Below are positions 53,784 through 64,000 of a stretch of 64,000 nucleotides of DNA, one piece after another; within the stretch, counting starts at the first letter, position 1, and every line of letters begins with the position of its first letter. The translations under genes were made by a program, and so were the position numbers. The stretch covers positions 68,501 to 132,500 of the forward strand of contig JANQNB010000011.1 in NCBI GenBank assembly GCA_028279755.1, given 5' to 3'. The notes below the pieces were generated by a model. That model was not told where the DNA came from. It made no database searches and was given only the letters and a program-made list of their open reading frames with translations. Source of the DNA: Candidatus Nanoarchaeia archaeon. GTDB taxonomy: Archaea > Nanobdellota > Nanobdellia > Woesearchaeales > UBA525.

Positions 53784-54923
53784 ATGCGTATGAAAACCCT
53801 GATTATACTGTCGCTCGTGCTGCTCGCTGCATGCACTGCGCGTACTGCCGAGCCGATACCAGCGGATACAGAGCCTCCGGAGATGCCCACTGAGGTCGCT
53901 ACAGCCACGTTTGCCGGCGGCTGCTTCTGGTGCATGGAAGCAGCGTATGAGACCGTCCCGGGCGTGATCGAGGCTGTGTCGGGCTATGCTGGCGGTGAGG
54001 TCGAGGATCCAAGCTATAAAGAGGTCCTGACCGGCACGACCGGCCATGTCGAAGCAGTGCAGGTGACGTATGATCCAAGCGTGATCAGCTATGAGGAATT
54101 GCTGGATATCTACTGGCGGCAGATCGATCCCACTGATGCGGGTGGCCAGTTCGCAGACCGTGGCAGCCAGTACCACACCTGCATCTTCTACCAGAACGAG
54201 GGCGAGAAACAGGCTGCTGAAACATCAAAGCAACAGCTTGCTGACAGCGGCTTATTCGATAAGCCGATCGCGACTGAGATCAGAGCCTTCACAAACTTCT
54301 TCCCGGCAGAGGAAGAGCATCAGGATTACGCGCAGAAGCGCACGCTTCGTTATGAAGCCTATAAGAAAGGCAGCGGCCGCGCTGATTATATCAAGGATAC
54401 CTGGGAGGACGTGCCATCACTAGTGCCGGATAGTGAGGAGAACGCAGAGGATGAAGAAGAGCTTGCAGCATGGGATGGCACTATTTTTACCAAGCCCAGC
54501 GACGAGGAACTCAAAGCCTTGCTGACGCCAATGCAGTATGCGGTGACGCAGGAAGAGGATACTGAGCCAGCGTTCGATAATGAGTTCTGGGACGAGAAGC
54601 GGGACGGTATCTATGTTGATCTTGTCTCAGGCGAGCCCCTGTTCAGCAGTCGCGACAAGTACGATTCCGGCACTGGCTGGCCAAGCTTCCACACCGCGCT
54701 CGAGCCTGAGAACATCGTCGAGAAAGCAGACTATAAGCTCCTGATCAGACGCACAGAAGTGCGGAGCTTCCGGGCTGACAGCCACCTCGGCCATCTCTTC
54801 AAAGAAGACGGCAGTCCCACAGGCGAGCGCTACTGCATCAACAGCGCAGCGCTCCGTTTCGTCCCGAAGGAAGACATGGAAGCAGAAGGGTATGGGGACT
54901 ATCTTGATCTATTCTCTTCCTGA
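53784..54923 (+). CDS. msrAB: Exported MsrA-MsrB fusion methionine sulfoxide reductase (lipoprotein)
   Basis: Lipobox [25 protein letters not shown]...; [11 protein letters not shown]...SHLGHLF...[11 protein letters not shown]. Confidence 0.92.
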   Translation: MRMKTLIILSLVLLAACTARTAEPIPADTEPPEMPTEVATATFAGGCFWCMEAAYETVPGVIEAVSGYAGGEVEDPSYKEVLTGTTGHVEAVQVTYDPSVISYEELLDIYWRQIDPTDAGGQFADRGSQYHTCIFYQNEGEKQAAETSKQQLADSGLFDKPIATEIRAFTNFFPAEEEHQDYAQKRTLRYEAYKKGSGRADYIKDTWEDVPSLVPDSEENAEDEEELAAWDGTIFTKPSDEELKALLTPMQYAVTQEEDTEPAFDNEFWDEKRDGIYVDLVSGEPLFSSRDKYDSGTGWPSFHTALEPENIVEKADYKLLIRRTEVRSFRADSHLGHLFKEDGSPTGERYCINSAALRFVPKEDMEAEGYGDYLDLFSS

Positions 54924-54925
54924 TA

Positions 54926-55642
54926 TTAACTATTTACAATTAATTGTATGTGGTCAAGATCTGCGAGAAAGAGTCGACCAATTCCATCTTTTGTTCGAAG
55001 GAGGTGCATTCGTTCAATTGCTTTTCGTGCCGAGTTGCCTTCTGCAGATTTATGCCCCCCACCTATTCGTATACGGTATGCTTCATTCCTGCCATTGAAT
55101 CTCATGAGATTCTTCACACAGCACGTTAATTGACTTCTCACTTCATCCGAGTTGTCCAGATCAGCTATTCTCTCTTGACTGACGTCAGTAACCTCGTAGC
55201 GTCCGTTTGCAGTGAGATCTGGAGTGATAACAAATTCACTTCCAGGACTGAGAGTGGCTGCGCCATTCTTCATACTACATCCGATATAATAATGAGGGAG
55301 GTGGCGTATTCCAAGTTTTTTCAAGGTCCTTGGTAATGCCGATGTAGCGACGCTATAGCCGAGTACTACGCCATGCGTGCTCAGAGCGGGTTCGAAATGC
55401 GTCTTTGCCACCCAATTATTATCAAGGCGAAAAACGAATTGGTGGGTTCCGCGAGACATGAATTCAGGCATATCAAAACCAAGATAGAGGCTACCGAGAG
55501 CCTCTTCGTGATGGAAGTCTTTCTGCCGTGGGAATGTCTGATTCAGGTATGTTTCATACTCTCTGATTACAGCAGCGATGTCTTGCTGTTCACGTGTAAC
55601 GATGCTGAGAAGCGCTTGTATCGGTGCGGCTATTCGCCTCAT
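54926..55642 (-). CDS. Hypothetical protein, possibly kinase-like fold
   Basis: RGTHQFVFRLDNNWVAKTHFEPA...EFVITPDLTANGRYEV...LFLADLDHIQ; start at MRRIAAP; lower GC. Confidence 0.5.
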   Translation of the reverse strand: MRRIAAPIQALLSIVTREQQDIAAVIREYETYLNQTFPRQKDFHHEEALGSLYLGFDMPEFMSRGTHQFVFRLDNNWVAKTHFEPALSTHGVVLGYSVATSALPRTLKKLGIRHLPHYYIGCSMKNGAATLSPGSEFVITPDLTANGRYEVTDVSQERIADLDNSDEVRSQLTCCVKNLMRFNGRNEAYRIRIGGGHKSAEGNSARKAIERMHLLRTKDGIGRLFLADLDHIQLIVNS

Positions 55643-55677
55643 GGAATCACCGTAATGAGGAAAAAAGAAACAGGGTT

Positions 55678-56859
55678 TTACGCCGGCACGACAAAGACTG
55701 GCGGCCGGTTGCGGTCGATGACTGTCACGTGCACGACCTGGCTGTCCGCGTGCTGGCCGTCGCTGACTGTCACCTTGACAGTGTACGTGCCTGCATCGTC
55801 GTACGTGGTCGTGTAAGTCGTGCTGGTCATCCATCCGGAGATCGTGGTGATCAGCTCGTCATCTTCGCGGTCAGTCGCTGAGACATCGATGCGGACCGTC
55901 TCGCCTTCGAAGACCGTCACGTCTGGGATGCGCTGCAGCACTGGTGCGGTGTTGAGCATGCCAACGCTGACTGTGACGCGTCGCTTGGTGCTGAGGCTGC
56001 CATCACTGGCAACGACATCCACCGGGTACTCGCCGCTCTCGCCCAGATCGCTTGCCCAGACGCCGTCATCGCCGAATGGCGTGCTGAACGTCACAGTGAC
56101 AGCATCGCCGTCAGGATCGTAGATCTCGCTCGTATCGATCGCGAAGACATCGCCTTCATCGCCGATGAGCTCGTTCGGGAAGTCGATCGGGAACACGGGT
56201 GCGCGGTTGACATTCTGCACAATGACCTGGACGCGCTCTTCTGCAGTGAGTCCTGCCTCGTCCATGGCCTTGACTGTCACTTCGTGCTCGCCCGCATCTT
56301 CGTAACTGGTCGTGTATGATTCGTCGATCATCCAGCCGAAGTAGGTCAGCACGATGCTTTCCATCTCTTCGTCGTTGGCTTCGCAGCCGAGCTCGACTGT
56401 GTCGCCTTCCTTGACAACAATCCGGTCTGGACAGTTGAGATACGGCGCGCGGTTCGCGTGCTCGATGATCACGAGGATGCCTTCTGTGGTGCTCGCGCCC
56501 TTGGTATCTGTCGCGGTCACAGTTACAGTGTACTCGCCAGCATCACCGTAGCTGGTCTGCCAGCGTCCCTGAGAATCAAACGGCGCGGTGAATGCGTAGC
56601 TCACTGCGTCGCCATCCGGGTCGATCGCTTCAGGCGCCAAGAGAACAAGGTCGCCCTCGGTTTTCGTGATGATGAATCTGCTTGGCTCGATCTGGACGTC
56701 CTCGCCCGGCTGTTCAAGCTCGAGCTCGCCCTCTTCGAGCATGGTTTCCAGCTCGTCAAGCATTTCGAGCTCTTCATCCTGTTCGCCCAGGAGGCTCTGT
56801 TCACAGGCTGCGAGCAGCAGGATGCTGATCGTGAGAATGGTTAGGATGGCGTACTTCAT
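55678..56859 (-). CDS. Lipoprotein with four Ig/PKD-like repeats
   Basis: Lipobox ILLLAAC; DPDGDAVSY..., YGDAGEYTVTVTATD, YEDAGEHEVTVKAMD, LGESGEYPVDVVASD, YDDAGTYTVKVTVSD. Confidence 0.8.
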   Translation of the reverse strand: MKYAILTILTISILLLAACEQSLLGEQDEELEMLDELETMLEEGELELEQPGEDVQIEPSRFIITKTEGDLVLLAPEAIDPDGDAVSYAFTAPFDSQGRWQTSYGDAGEYTVTVTATDTKGASTTEGILVIIEHANRAPYLNCPDRIVVKEGDTVELGCEANDEEMESIVLTYFGWMIDESYTTSYEDAGEHEVTVKAMDEAGLTAEERVQVIVQNVNRAPVFPIDFPNELIGDEGDVFAIDTSEIYDPDGDAVTVTFSTPFGDDGVWASDLGESGEYPVDVVASDGSLSTKRRVTVSVGMLNTAPVLQRIPDVTVFEGETVRIDVSATDREDDELITTISGWMTSTTYTTTYDDAGTYTVKVTVSDGQHADSQVVHVTVIDRNRPPVFVVPA

Positions 56860-56947
56860 GGTATCCCCCACATGATTCTAGGGGTGCGGAAGCAAGGATT
56901 CTTTAAAAAGCTTGTTATTAGTAGTTATTCTCCAGTAGAGACAGAAT

Positions 56948-58078
56948 TCACTGCTTGAGCTTCTTCTTGAGCCGCTCCAGCAGGCTTTTATGCGGTTCTG
57001 CGCGTTCGCCGAATTCCTTGGCAAGTTCCTTGAGCAGCTTTGATTGCTTGCGTGAGAGCCGTTTGGGCGTCTCTACGTGGACTGTGACAAGCTGGTCGCC
57101 TTTGCCCCGGTGGTGGAGATGCGGCACTCCTTTCTCCCGGAGGCGGAAGACTGTGCCGCTCTGCGTGCCTGCAGGCACTTTCATCTTTGCCTTGCCTTCC
57201 AGGGTCGGCACCTCGATCTGCGCACCGAAGACCGCCTGGAAGATGCTGATCGGGCATTCTAAGAGGATATCGTCGCCGTGCCGTTCGAACAGATCGTCTT
57301 CAGCAATGCTGAGGAAGACGTAGAGGTCGCCTGTCGGCCCGCCTTTCGGGGCTGCTTCGCCTTCTCCAGACAAGCGGAGCCTGCTGCCATGCGCCACGCC
57401 TGCCGGGATCTCGACTTCCAGCTCTTTCTGCTCAGTCTGGACGCCTTCGCCACGGCACGCACGGCATTCTTCGACGATACGGATGCCTTCGCCGCGGCAT
57501 GTGGGGCAGGGCCCCGTACTTTGGAAGATGCCGAACGGCGTCCGCCGTGCTTGCCGCACCATGCCCTGGCCATGGCAGGTAGCGCAGGTCTCGGTCTTCG
57601 TGCCACCCTTGCCGTCGCATTTCGGGCACACGCCTTGTTTCCTGATCTTGATCTTTTTCGTGACGCCGAAAGCAGCTTCGTGCAGTGTCAGGTCGAGATC
57701 GTAGCGCAAATCAGTGCCGCGTCGCCGTCGTCCGCCCCTGCTGCCGAAGATGTCGAAGCCGAAGATGTCGCCAAGGTTGTCGAAGATGTCGCCGAAATCC
57801 GATCCTGCGCCGAAGCCGCTGAAGTCGAAGCCGTTGAATCCGCCGCCACGGCTGCCTTGGGAGAATGCGTCGTGGCCCATTCGATCGTATTGGCTGCGTT
57901 TCTCGTCGTCGCCGAGCACTGCAGCGGCTTCGTTGACCTCCTTGAATTTCTTCTCAGCTTCCTTGTCGCCTTTGTTCAGGTCTGGATGGTACTGTTTCGC
58001 GAGCTTCTTATAGGCTTTCTTGATCTCGTCGCGTGACGCGCTTTTCGGGACACCGAGGGTGTCGTAGTAGTCAGTCAT
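56948..58078 (-). CDS. dnaJ: Chaperone DnaJ
   Basis: J domain [30 protein letters not shown]; four CxxCxGxG. Confidence 0.97.
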   Translation of the reverse strand: MTDYYDTLGVPKSASRDEIKKAYKKLAKQYHPDLNKGDKEAEKKFKEVNEAAAVLGDDEKRSQYDRMGHDAFSQGSRGGGFNGFDFSGFGAGSDFGDIFDNLGDIFGFDIFGSRGGRRRRGTDLRYDLDLTLHEAAFGVTKKIKIRKQGVCPKCDGKGGTKTETCATCHGQGMVRQARRTPFGIFQSTGPCPTCRGEGIRIVEECRACRGEGVQTEQKELEVEIPAGVAHGSRLRLSGEGEAAPKGGPTGDLYVFLSIAEDDLFERHGDDILLECPISIFQAVFGAQIEVPTLEGKAKMKVPAGTQSGTVFRLREKGVPHLHHRGKGDQLVTVHVETPKRLSRKQSKLLKELAKEFGERAEPHKSLLERLKKKLKQ

Positions 58079-59985
58079 TTCTTCTCGTTGTCTGCTTTGT
58101 CAGTATTCTCGGCTTTCTTGTCGTCCTTGACTTCTTCGAATTCTGCATCGACGACCTTCTCGTCCTTCTTCTCTTCTGCCTTCGGCGCTTCGCCACCTTG
58201 CTGTGCCGCTTGTTCCTGCGCGACCTTCTGGTACATCTCCACGCTCAGGTCCTGCACCTGCTTCTGGATGCTCTCAACCTTTGCCTTGATCGCCTTGATG
58301 TCCTTGTCCTGGGGCTCGAGCAGCTTCTTGAGCTCGTCAAGCTCTTTCTTGACCGGCTCCATCTTGCTTTCGTCCACCTTGCCCTTGATGTCCTTGAAGA
58401 GATTATCCGCTGTGTACACGAGCGTATCGGCCTGGTTCAGCACTTCTGCAGATTCCCGTCGCTCCTTGTCCTCTTTCTCGAACTTGGCTGCGTCCTGCTG
58501 CATGCGTTCCACTTCGTCTTTGCTCAGGTTTGTCGAAGCAGTGATCTGAATACTTTGTTCTTTGCCAGTACCAAGGTCTTTGGCATTGACATGCACGATG
58601 CCGTTCGCGTCGATGTCGAATGTCACCTCGACCTGCGGGATGCCGCGTGGCGCTGGCGGGATGCCGACCAGGTCGAACTGTCCGAGCAGCTTGTTGTCTG
58701 CTGCCATGGCACGCTCGCCCTGGAACACGCGGATCGTCACTGCAGTCTGGTTGTCAGCCGCGGTTGAGAACACCTGGCTCTTCTTGGTCGGGATGGTCGT
58801 GTTCCGCTCGATCAGGTGTGTCATCACGCCGCCGAGGGTCTCGATGCCCAGGCTGAGCGGGGTCACGTCGAGGAGAAGCACGTCCTTGACCTCGCCTGCA
58901 AGCACGCCGCCCTGGATCGCGGCGCCAAGCGCGACGACCTCATCAGGGTTGACGCTCTTGTCCCCGTCCTTGCCAGTGAGGCTCTTCACGAGCTGCTGCA
59001 CTGCCGGGATGCGCGTGCTGCCGCCGACAAACACGACCTTGTCAAGCTTGTCAGACCCGACCTTCGCATCCTTCATCGCCTGCTGTGTCGGCCCTTTGAG
59101 GCGTTCGATGATCGGCTGGATGAGCTTCTCGAACTCTGCGCGTGTGAGCGTCATGTCGAGGTGCTGCGGTCCTTTATCAGATGCTGTCACGAAGGGCAGG
59201 TTGATCTTCGTGCTCGTCTTGCTTGAGAGCTCGATCTTCGCCTTCTCTGCCGCTTCCTTGAGCCGTTGCAGGCTTGTCCGGTCTTCTCTGAGATCGACGC
59301 CCTTGTCTTTCTTGAACTCTTCAGCCATCCAGTCGATGAGCAGTTCGTCGATGTCGTCGCCGCCAAGGCGATTATCGCCGCTTGTCGCCTTCACTTCGAA
59401 GACGCCGTCGCCGAGCTCGAGCACACTCACATCAAAGGTGCCGCCGCCGAAATCGAAGACGAGAATGGTGTGGTCATGCCCCTTGTCCAGGCCATAGGCC
59501 AGGCTTGCCGCTGTCGGCTCGTTGATGATGCGCAGGACTTCGAGGCCTGCGATCTTGCCTGCGTCCTTTGTCGCTTGTCGTTGCGCGTCCTGGAAATAGG
59601 CCGGGACAGTGATGACCGCTTTCTGGACTTTCTGGCCCAGGTACGCTTCTGCATCCGCCTTCAGCTTCTGCAGGATCATCGCGCTGACTTCCTGGGGCGT
59701 GTAGTCCTTGTCCCAGATCTTGGTCTTGAAATCCTCGCCCATGTGGCGCTTAATGCTGCGCGCAGTGTGCTCAGGATTGGTGATCGCCTGGTTCTTGGCT
59801 ACCTGGCCCACGAGGCGTTCGCCTTCTTCTGTGATGCTGACAACGCTCGCTGTCGTGCGTGCTCCTTCTGCGTTGGGGATGATCGTGGCTTTGCCGCCTT
59901 CCATCACCGCGACTGCGCTGAACGTTGTACCGAGATCAATACCGATTACTTTTTCCATCTGTTTGTCTGCTTTCTTGTCTGCCAT
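58075..59985 (-). CDS. dnaK: Chaperone DnaK
   Basis: [33 protein letters not shown]. Confidence 0.98.
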   Translation of the reverse strand: MADKKADKQMEKVIGIDLGTTFSAVAVMEGGKATIIPNAEGARTTASVVSITEEGERLVGQVAKNQAITNPEHTARSIKRHMGEDFKTKIWDKDYTPQEVSAMILQKLKADAEAYLGQKVQKAVITVPAYFQDAQRQATKDAGKIAGLEVLRIINEPTAASLAYGLDKGHDHTILVFDFGGGTFDVSVLELGDGVFEVKATSGDNRLGGDDIDELLIDWMAEEFKKDKGVDLREDRTSLQRLKEAAEKAKIELSSKTSTKINLPFVTASDKGPQHLDMTLTRAEFEKLIQPIIERLKGPTQQAMKDAKVGSDKLDKVVFVGGSTRIPAVQQLVKSLTGKDGDKSVNPDEVVALGAAIQGGVLAGEVKDVLLLDVTPLSLGIETLGGVMTHLIERNTTIPTKKSQVFSTAADNQTAVTIRVFQGERAMAADNKLLGQFDLVGIPPAPRGIPQVEVTFDIDANGIVHVNAKDLGTGKEQSIQITASTNLSKDEVERMQQDAAKFEKEDKERRESAEVLNQADTLVYTADNLFKDIKGKVDESKMEPVKKELDELKKLLEPQDKDIKAIKAKVESIQKQVQDLSVEMYQKVAQEQAAQQGGEAPKAEEKKDEKVVDAEFEEVKDDKKAENTDKADNEKK

Positions 59986-59989
59986 AATA

Positions 59990-60451
59990 TCACCTTGCGA
60001 CTTTGACTTTGCTTGTGCGTATGACTTTGCCGTTCATCTCGTAGCCTTTCTGCATGACTTCGAGGATCGTGCCTTTCTTGGCTTTCGCGTCTTCTGCCAG
60101 CATTGCCTCGTGCTTTTCCGGGTTGAATTGCCCTTCAGCCGGAATCTCGACCACGCCGTGGTTCTGCAGAAGTTCCTTCAGCTGCGCGTAGATGAGCTCC
60201 ACGCCGGTGTACAGGCCGTCTTTCTGCGCTGCTGGGACGTTCTGGAGTGCGAGCTCGAAGTTGTCCATGATCGGGATGAGCTGGCCCAGCACCTGGCTGG
60301 TGGCGAAGCGCATGAATGCCTCGCGTTCCTTCTCTTCCCGCTTCTTGTAGTTCTCGAATTCTGCTTGGAGGCGTTGGAGTTGTTCCAGCACGTCCTGTTT
60401 CTGTGGCTTTGGCGTGCCTTTCACTGGCTTTTTCAGTTTTGTCATATACAT
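59990..60451 (-). CDS. grpE: Nucleotide exchange factor GrpE
   Basis: [16 protein letters not shown]...[11 protein letters not shown]...HEAM; upstream of dnaK. Confidence 0.92.
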   Translation of the reverse strand: MYMTKLKKPVKGTPKPQKQDVLEQLQRLQAEFENYKKREEKEREAFMRFATSQVLGQLIPIMDNFELALQNVPAAQKDGLYTGVELIYAQLKELLQNHGVVEIPAEGQFNPEKHEAMLAEDAKAKKGTILEVMQKGYEMNGKVIRTSKVKVAR

Positions 60452-60539
60452 TCACCAAGAGTTCGTTGATCTTAAATCGACAAGTGCTGGTTAAAATGAA
60501 CTAATATATAAATCTTTGCTTTTGAGAATTATGAGGGTG

Positions 60540-61991
60540 TTATTGGAGCTCTTTCTCAACCAGCTCTTCGTCCCAGCCGGCGTTGATGAGCGACGCCTTG
60601 ATCTCGTCGCGGCGCTTGCCACGCGCCCCCTCAGTCTGGATGAACGCGCGGAGCTTGGAGAGCGAGCTCTCGGTGTACTTGCCGCCGCCTTCGTGCAGCT
60701 CGGCGAAGAGATCATCAATCACTTTGGCGTCCCAGCCGATCTTCACCAGGCTGTCCTTGATCGTCTGCTCGTTATAGCCCAGGTCGAGCTTCTCCTGCAG
60801 GAAAGCCAGGAGTTTCTGATGGTCGTCATGCGGTTCCATGCCACGATCGGCCAGATAATTCGTTGAGAACTCGTTCAGGACGTTGTTCACCACGTCTTCA
60901 GGCCAGCCGTGTTCGCGGAGCTTGTCAGCGATCTGCTCGCGCGGAAAGCCCTGGCGCAATTCCCTGTCCACATAGGTCCGTAATTGGTCCACTGGGTCCT
61001 GCAATGCCTCGTCCGGGATGTCAGCAATGCCCATCATCGCCTCTACAGGTTTCTCTTCAGGAACAGCAACATCTGTTTTGCCTGGCTGCGTCTTCTTCCG
61101 GTTCTCGATGTAATAATACGCGCCCAGCGCGCCGCCGATGACCACGACGATGAGGATGCTGATCCAGGAGAAGCCACGCCGCTTGGTCTTGCTGCTGTCG
61201 ACCGGGACATGCTCGGTCGTGCCGCTCGTGTTCCCGGTCTGGTTCTGGTCCTGCGGGCCGCCGGTGACGTCGCCGGTGATCTGGTCATCGCTTGGATCAT
61301 CGCCTGTGTCTGGCGCTGGATCATCGTCACCACTGCTCTCTTGCGCTGGCGTGGCGATGGCGAACATGCTCAGGCCCGGGCTCTCGACAGTGTAGTACGC
61401 GAACAATATGCTGCTGTCGAGATAGGTGGTGGGCAGTTCCACCCAGTTGGAATCGACATAGCGCAGCAATCGGACGCTTGCAGGGTCAGCGCCGTCAAGA
61501 TCCTCAAGCTTGACCGTGAAGTTGATCTCAACGTCAGCGATCTGGTCTGGCAGGATGCCGATATAATCAATGCGTTCATACCCGACTGCGTCAAGCTCGG
61601 TGCTCAGGCTTGGGATGGTCTCGCATTCGATGTACAGGACGTGCGTGAGCGTCACTGTCGAGGTGTCGGTGATGTCTTCTGTGACAGCGAAGCTGACAGT
61701 GTCGATGAGGAACTGCTCAGTATGCGAGCGTATCGTGTACTGGTTCCCAGCGACCATCGTGTCGTACTGGTGGCTTGTCGACGGGTTGGGCGCAAGGCAG
61801 ACATTCGCTTCCCCGCCTTCTTCGCCGCCGCCAGCGCCGGATTCCCCCCCGCCACCGTCAGAATTGAACGTTACGGTGATCGTGCCGTCGTGCGCGCCGT
61901 GCACTGTGATGTTCCCTGTATTTTCGACGATCGGCGCTGCTATCACGCAGGGCAGGGTGAGACAGATCAGGGCGAGGAGCAGGACTTTCAT
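60540..61991 (-). CDS. PGF-pre-PGF-type surface protein with C-terminal triple UBA-like helical repeat
   Basis: Signal peptide; IDYIGILPDQIADVEINFTVKLEDL...VRLLRYVDSNWVELPTTYLDSSILFAYYTVESPGLSMFAI; TM; three GxxxxxI...L...GW repeats. Confidence 0.8.
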   Translation of the reverse strand: MKVLLLALICLTLPCVIAAPIVENTGNITVHGAHDGTITVTFNSDGGGGESGAGGGEEGGEANVCLAPNPSTSHQYDTMVAGNQYTIRSHTEQFLIDTVSFAVTEDITDTSTVTLTHVLYIECETIPSLSTELDAVGYERIDYIGILPDQIADVEINFTVKLEDLDGADPASVRLLRYVDSNWVELPTTYLDSSILFAYYTVESPGLSMFAIATPAQESSGDDDPAPDTGDDPSDDQITGDVTGGPQDQNQTGNTSGTTEHVPVDSSKTKRRGFSWISILIVVVIGGALGAYYYIENRKKTQPGKTDVAVPEEKPVEAMMGIADIPDEALQDPVDQLRTYVDRELRQGFPREQIADKLREHGWPEDVVNNVLNEFSTNYLADRGMEPHDDHQKLLAFLQEKLDLGYNEQTIKDSLVKIGWDAKVIDDLFAELHEGGGKYTESSLSKLRAFIQTEGARGKRRDEIKASLINAGWDEELVEKELQ

Positions 61992-61995
61992 GGTG

Positions 61996-64000
61996 TCACC
62001 CGAACGCGCCGAAACCATACGAGCCGGTGTAGGTGCCGGGTACGAGCGTTGAATACGGTTGGAGGATGAGGGTGAGGTTGCCGGCCCGCACGAGGCCTGT
62101 TGCGACAAGGTTCATGGTGACGTAGTCTGGTTCGCTGGTGATGCCTTGCAGCGTGACATTGCCCGCGTTGCTGTAATCAGTCTCAGGCGTTGTGGCTACC
62201 AATACCGAGCCGTTGGACAATCGGGCGAAGCCAGTGTTGTATTCTTGGGCGCCATTGGTCAGATTGATGTATGACTTGATAGTATCACCGGCGCTCTTGA
62301 TGAACAATGCGAAGGTGAAGGTCGCGTTGGCTCCATTGATCGTCGCGCTTTGGCTGCCGGCGCTTGTGAGCGTGGTCGTCATGGCCGGGATGCTCATGTA
62401 TGTGTGCGTCACACTGCGCTGGACTGTGCCGTTGTCAGCAGTCACGTTGAGCGTCCACGTCCCTGCAGGCAGGTAGATGCTGTTGAAGCTGTATTGGAAC
62501 GCGTAGTCTGAGTCGTTCAGCTCTGTGGCGTTCGACGAGTTGAGGCTCCAGGTTGTGCCGCTGCTGTTCGCGATCGCATAGCTCGACGTGTTTGTGTCGT
62601 TGCTGAAGCTCACGTTGAAACCGAAGGTGCCGGAACTGACATTGCCTTGTGTGGGGGTGAGCACGATGAACGGGCCAGTGCCTTGCACGCTCCAGTTGAT
62701 CGGCGTGTCGTTCAATAGGGTGAGCTCGTTGTATTGGCCGCCGAGCCCTGGCAGGTAGAGATAGAAGGTGTCGTCGTACGTGCTGCTCGTGTAGGTCAGG
62801 TTGGGTTCTGCGTAGCCGTTCGCGTCGGTCAAGCCTGTCCAGGAGTAGCTGCCCGGGCTTGCGAGGCTGGCGATCACCGTGACGTTCGCACTCGCGATCG
62901 GAACGCCGCTTTCGTTCACCAGGTAGAACGGGTAGACGCGGAGGATGTTGTACGTGCCGCTATAGCTCACTGGCGTGGCTTCGCCGAAGGTGACATTGCC
63001 GGTCATCGTGAGGTTTGCGGTGACGCTTGCCGCGCCGAGCGTGATGTTCGCGATGTTGTTGATCTGGAGGAAGGTGATGGTGTAATTGCCGTAGAATTCC
63101 GCGTTGGTGACTGTCCAGTTCCTGGCTTCGATGGTTGAGCTGTTCGTCGCGCTCATCGTGTCAAAGTCATGCAGTGTCACATTCGTGAGATACAGGGTTT
63201 GTCCTGCACCTGAAGGATCTGCGTCGAGCTCGCCGACATTCGCGTTCGTGAGCCGCACTGTGGCGTTGTCCACGCCGATGATCGTGATGTTCGCGTTGGT
63301 GATATTGACTTCGCCGGTTTCTGCGTTGATGTAGGTCTGATTGCTCGTGATGGTCGTGAATGTTCCGCGCGTTGTTGCTGTTTCCGCGATAGTCGTGCTG
63401 AAGGTGTTTGATTCGTTCGTGAAATCGTCGAACTGATAGCTGTAATTGTAGAATGTCACCTGCAAGCTCAGGAAATTCGTATTGCCTGCCGTGATGTTCA
63501 TCGTGCCGGTGCCGTACGTGAACGTGGTCGATGCGAATGTCGAATCATTGATGTAGACATTGTCTGCAAGGCTCATGCTGAGGGAGTAGTGGGTGGCGTT
63601 GACGTTGTCAAGCGTGACATTGATGCTCCGGTCTGTGCATGACGAGAAGACAAAGATAGAGCGTGGTGTTGATCCGTTCGTCATGTTCGTATTGCGTAGT
63701 GTCACGACATTATCGCACGTCGGGACAATGTCGCCGTTGTATGTGGAGTCTTCTATGAATATCGTCGACGCGTTGTACGCCCAGGTGCCTGCGAAAAGCG
63801 TGTTGTCAAAGGTGATGCTGCTCAGCGTGATGTTCAGGCTTGCGCTTTCCTGCAAGGTAAGGGTGTTATTGAGGTGCATGGAGAGATTTTCAGCATAGAT
63901 CTGCGAAGTGCCATTGGCTTTGATCTGCGCAGTCGAGAATGTCGTGTTGGTAAAGCGCAGGATGCCGCCGGTCATGTTGAAGTTGCCGGAGAGGTTGCCG
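61996..64000 (-). CDS. Very large N-glycosylation-sequon-rich surface (S-layer-like) protein, 5' end outside window
   Basis: Open frame continues upstream of the ORF-track Met to base 64000 (GNLSGNFNMTGG...); dozens of NxT/NxS. Confidence 0.8.
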   Translation of the reverse strand, partial: GNLSGNFNMTGGILRFTNTTFSTAQIKANGTSQIYAENLSMHLNNTLTLQESASLNITLSSITFDNTLFAGTWAYNASTIFIEDSTYNGDIVPTCDNVVTLRNTNMTNGSTPRSIFVFSSCTDRSINVTLDNVNATHYSLSMSLADNVYINDSTFASTTFTYGTGTMNITAGNTNFLSLQVTFYNYSYQFDDFTNESNTFSTTIAETATTRGTFTTITSNQTYINAETGEVNITNANITIIGVDNATVRLTNANVGELDADPSGAGQTLYLTNVTLHDFDTMSATNSSTIEARNWTVTNAEFYGNYTITFLQINNIANITLGAASVTANLTMTGNVTFGEATPVSYSGTYNILRVYPFYLVNESGVPIASANVTVIASLASPGSYSWTGLTDANGYAEPNLTYTSSTYDDTFYLYLPGLGGQYNELTLLNDTPINWSVQGTGPFIVLTPTQGNVSSGTFGFNVSFSNDTNTSSYAIANSSGTTWSLNSSNATELNDSDYAFQYSFNSIYLPAGTWTLNVTADNGTVQRSVTHTYMSIPAMTTTLTSAGSQSATINGANATFTFALFIKSAGDTIKSYINLTNGAQEYNTGFARLSNGSVLVATTPETDYSNAGNVTLQGITSEPDYVTMNLVATGLVRAGNLTLILQPYSTLVPGTYTGSYGFGAFG

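Noticed and set aside
1-64000. CRISPR arrays, transposases, prophage genes
   Set aside because: No regular repeat-spacer pattern, transposase or phage structural motif was recognised anywhere in the window.

Overview
This 64 kb window is archaeal. It carries aEF1A, aEF2, split RNA polymerase subunits A'/A'' and B'/B'', RpoH, eL8/eS28/eL24/eL30, uS10/uS12, an Elp3, Rad50, EndoQ, archaeal prepilin peptidase and pilin, and intron-bearing tRNAs. It also has bacterial-type GrpE-DnaK-DnaJ and FtsZ, and many small accessory proteins, which suggests a DPANN/Woesearchaeota-like genome (inference). I recognise seven tRNAs; five contain introns. Two of these insertions are in the D arm rather than the anticodon loop. 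The tRNA-Gln(TTG) gene abuts a LAGLIDADG homing endonuclease ORF flanked by an 18-bp direct repeat of the tRNA 5' end. Other notable items: a GGDEF protein with intact signature and I-site; four separate proteins ending in a phosphohistidine swivelling domain of PEP-synthase type within about 15 kb; a tandem pair of HIT-like proteins that lack the triad nucleophile; a tandem pair of YkuD-like proteins, one lacking catalytic Cys/His; a Cys-pair-repeat lipoprotein family; a secreted Cys-rich mini-protein; and a strongly base-paired intergenic RNA candidate. Long ORFs antisense to highly expressed genes are judged spurious. All homology calls are from motif recognition by eye; no database search was run.
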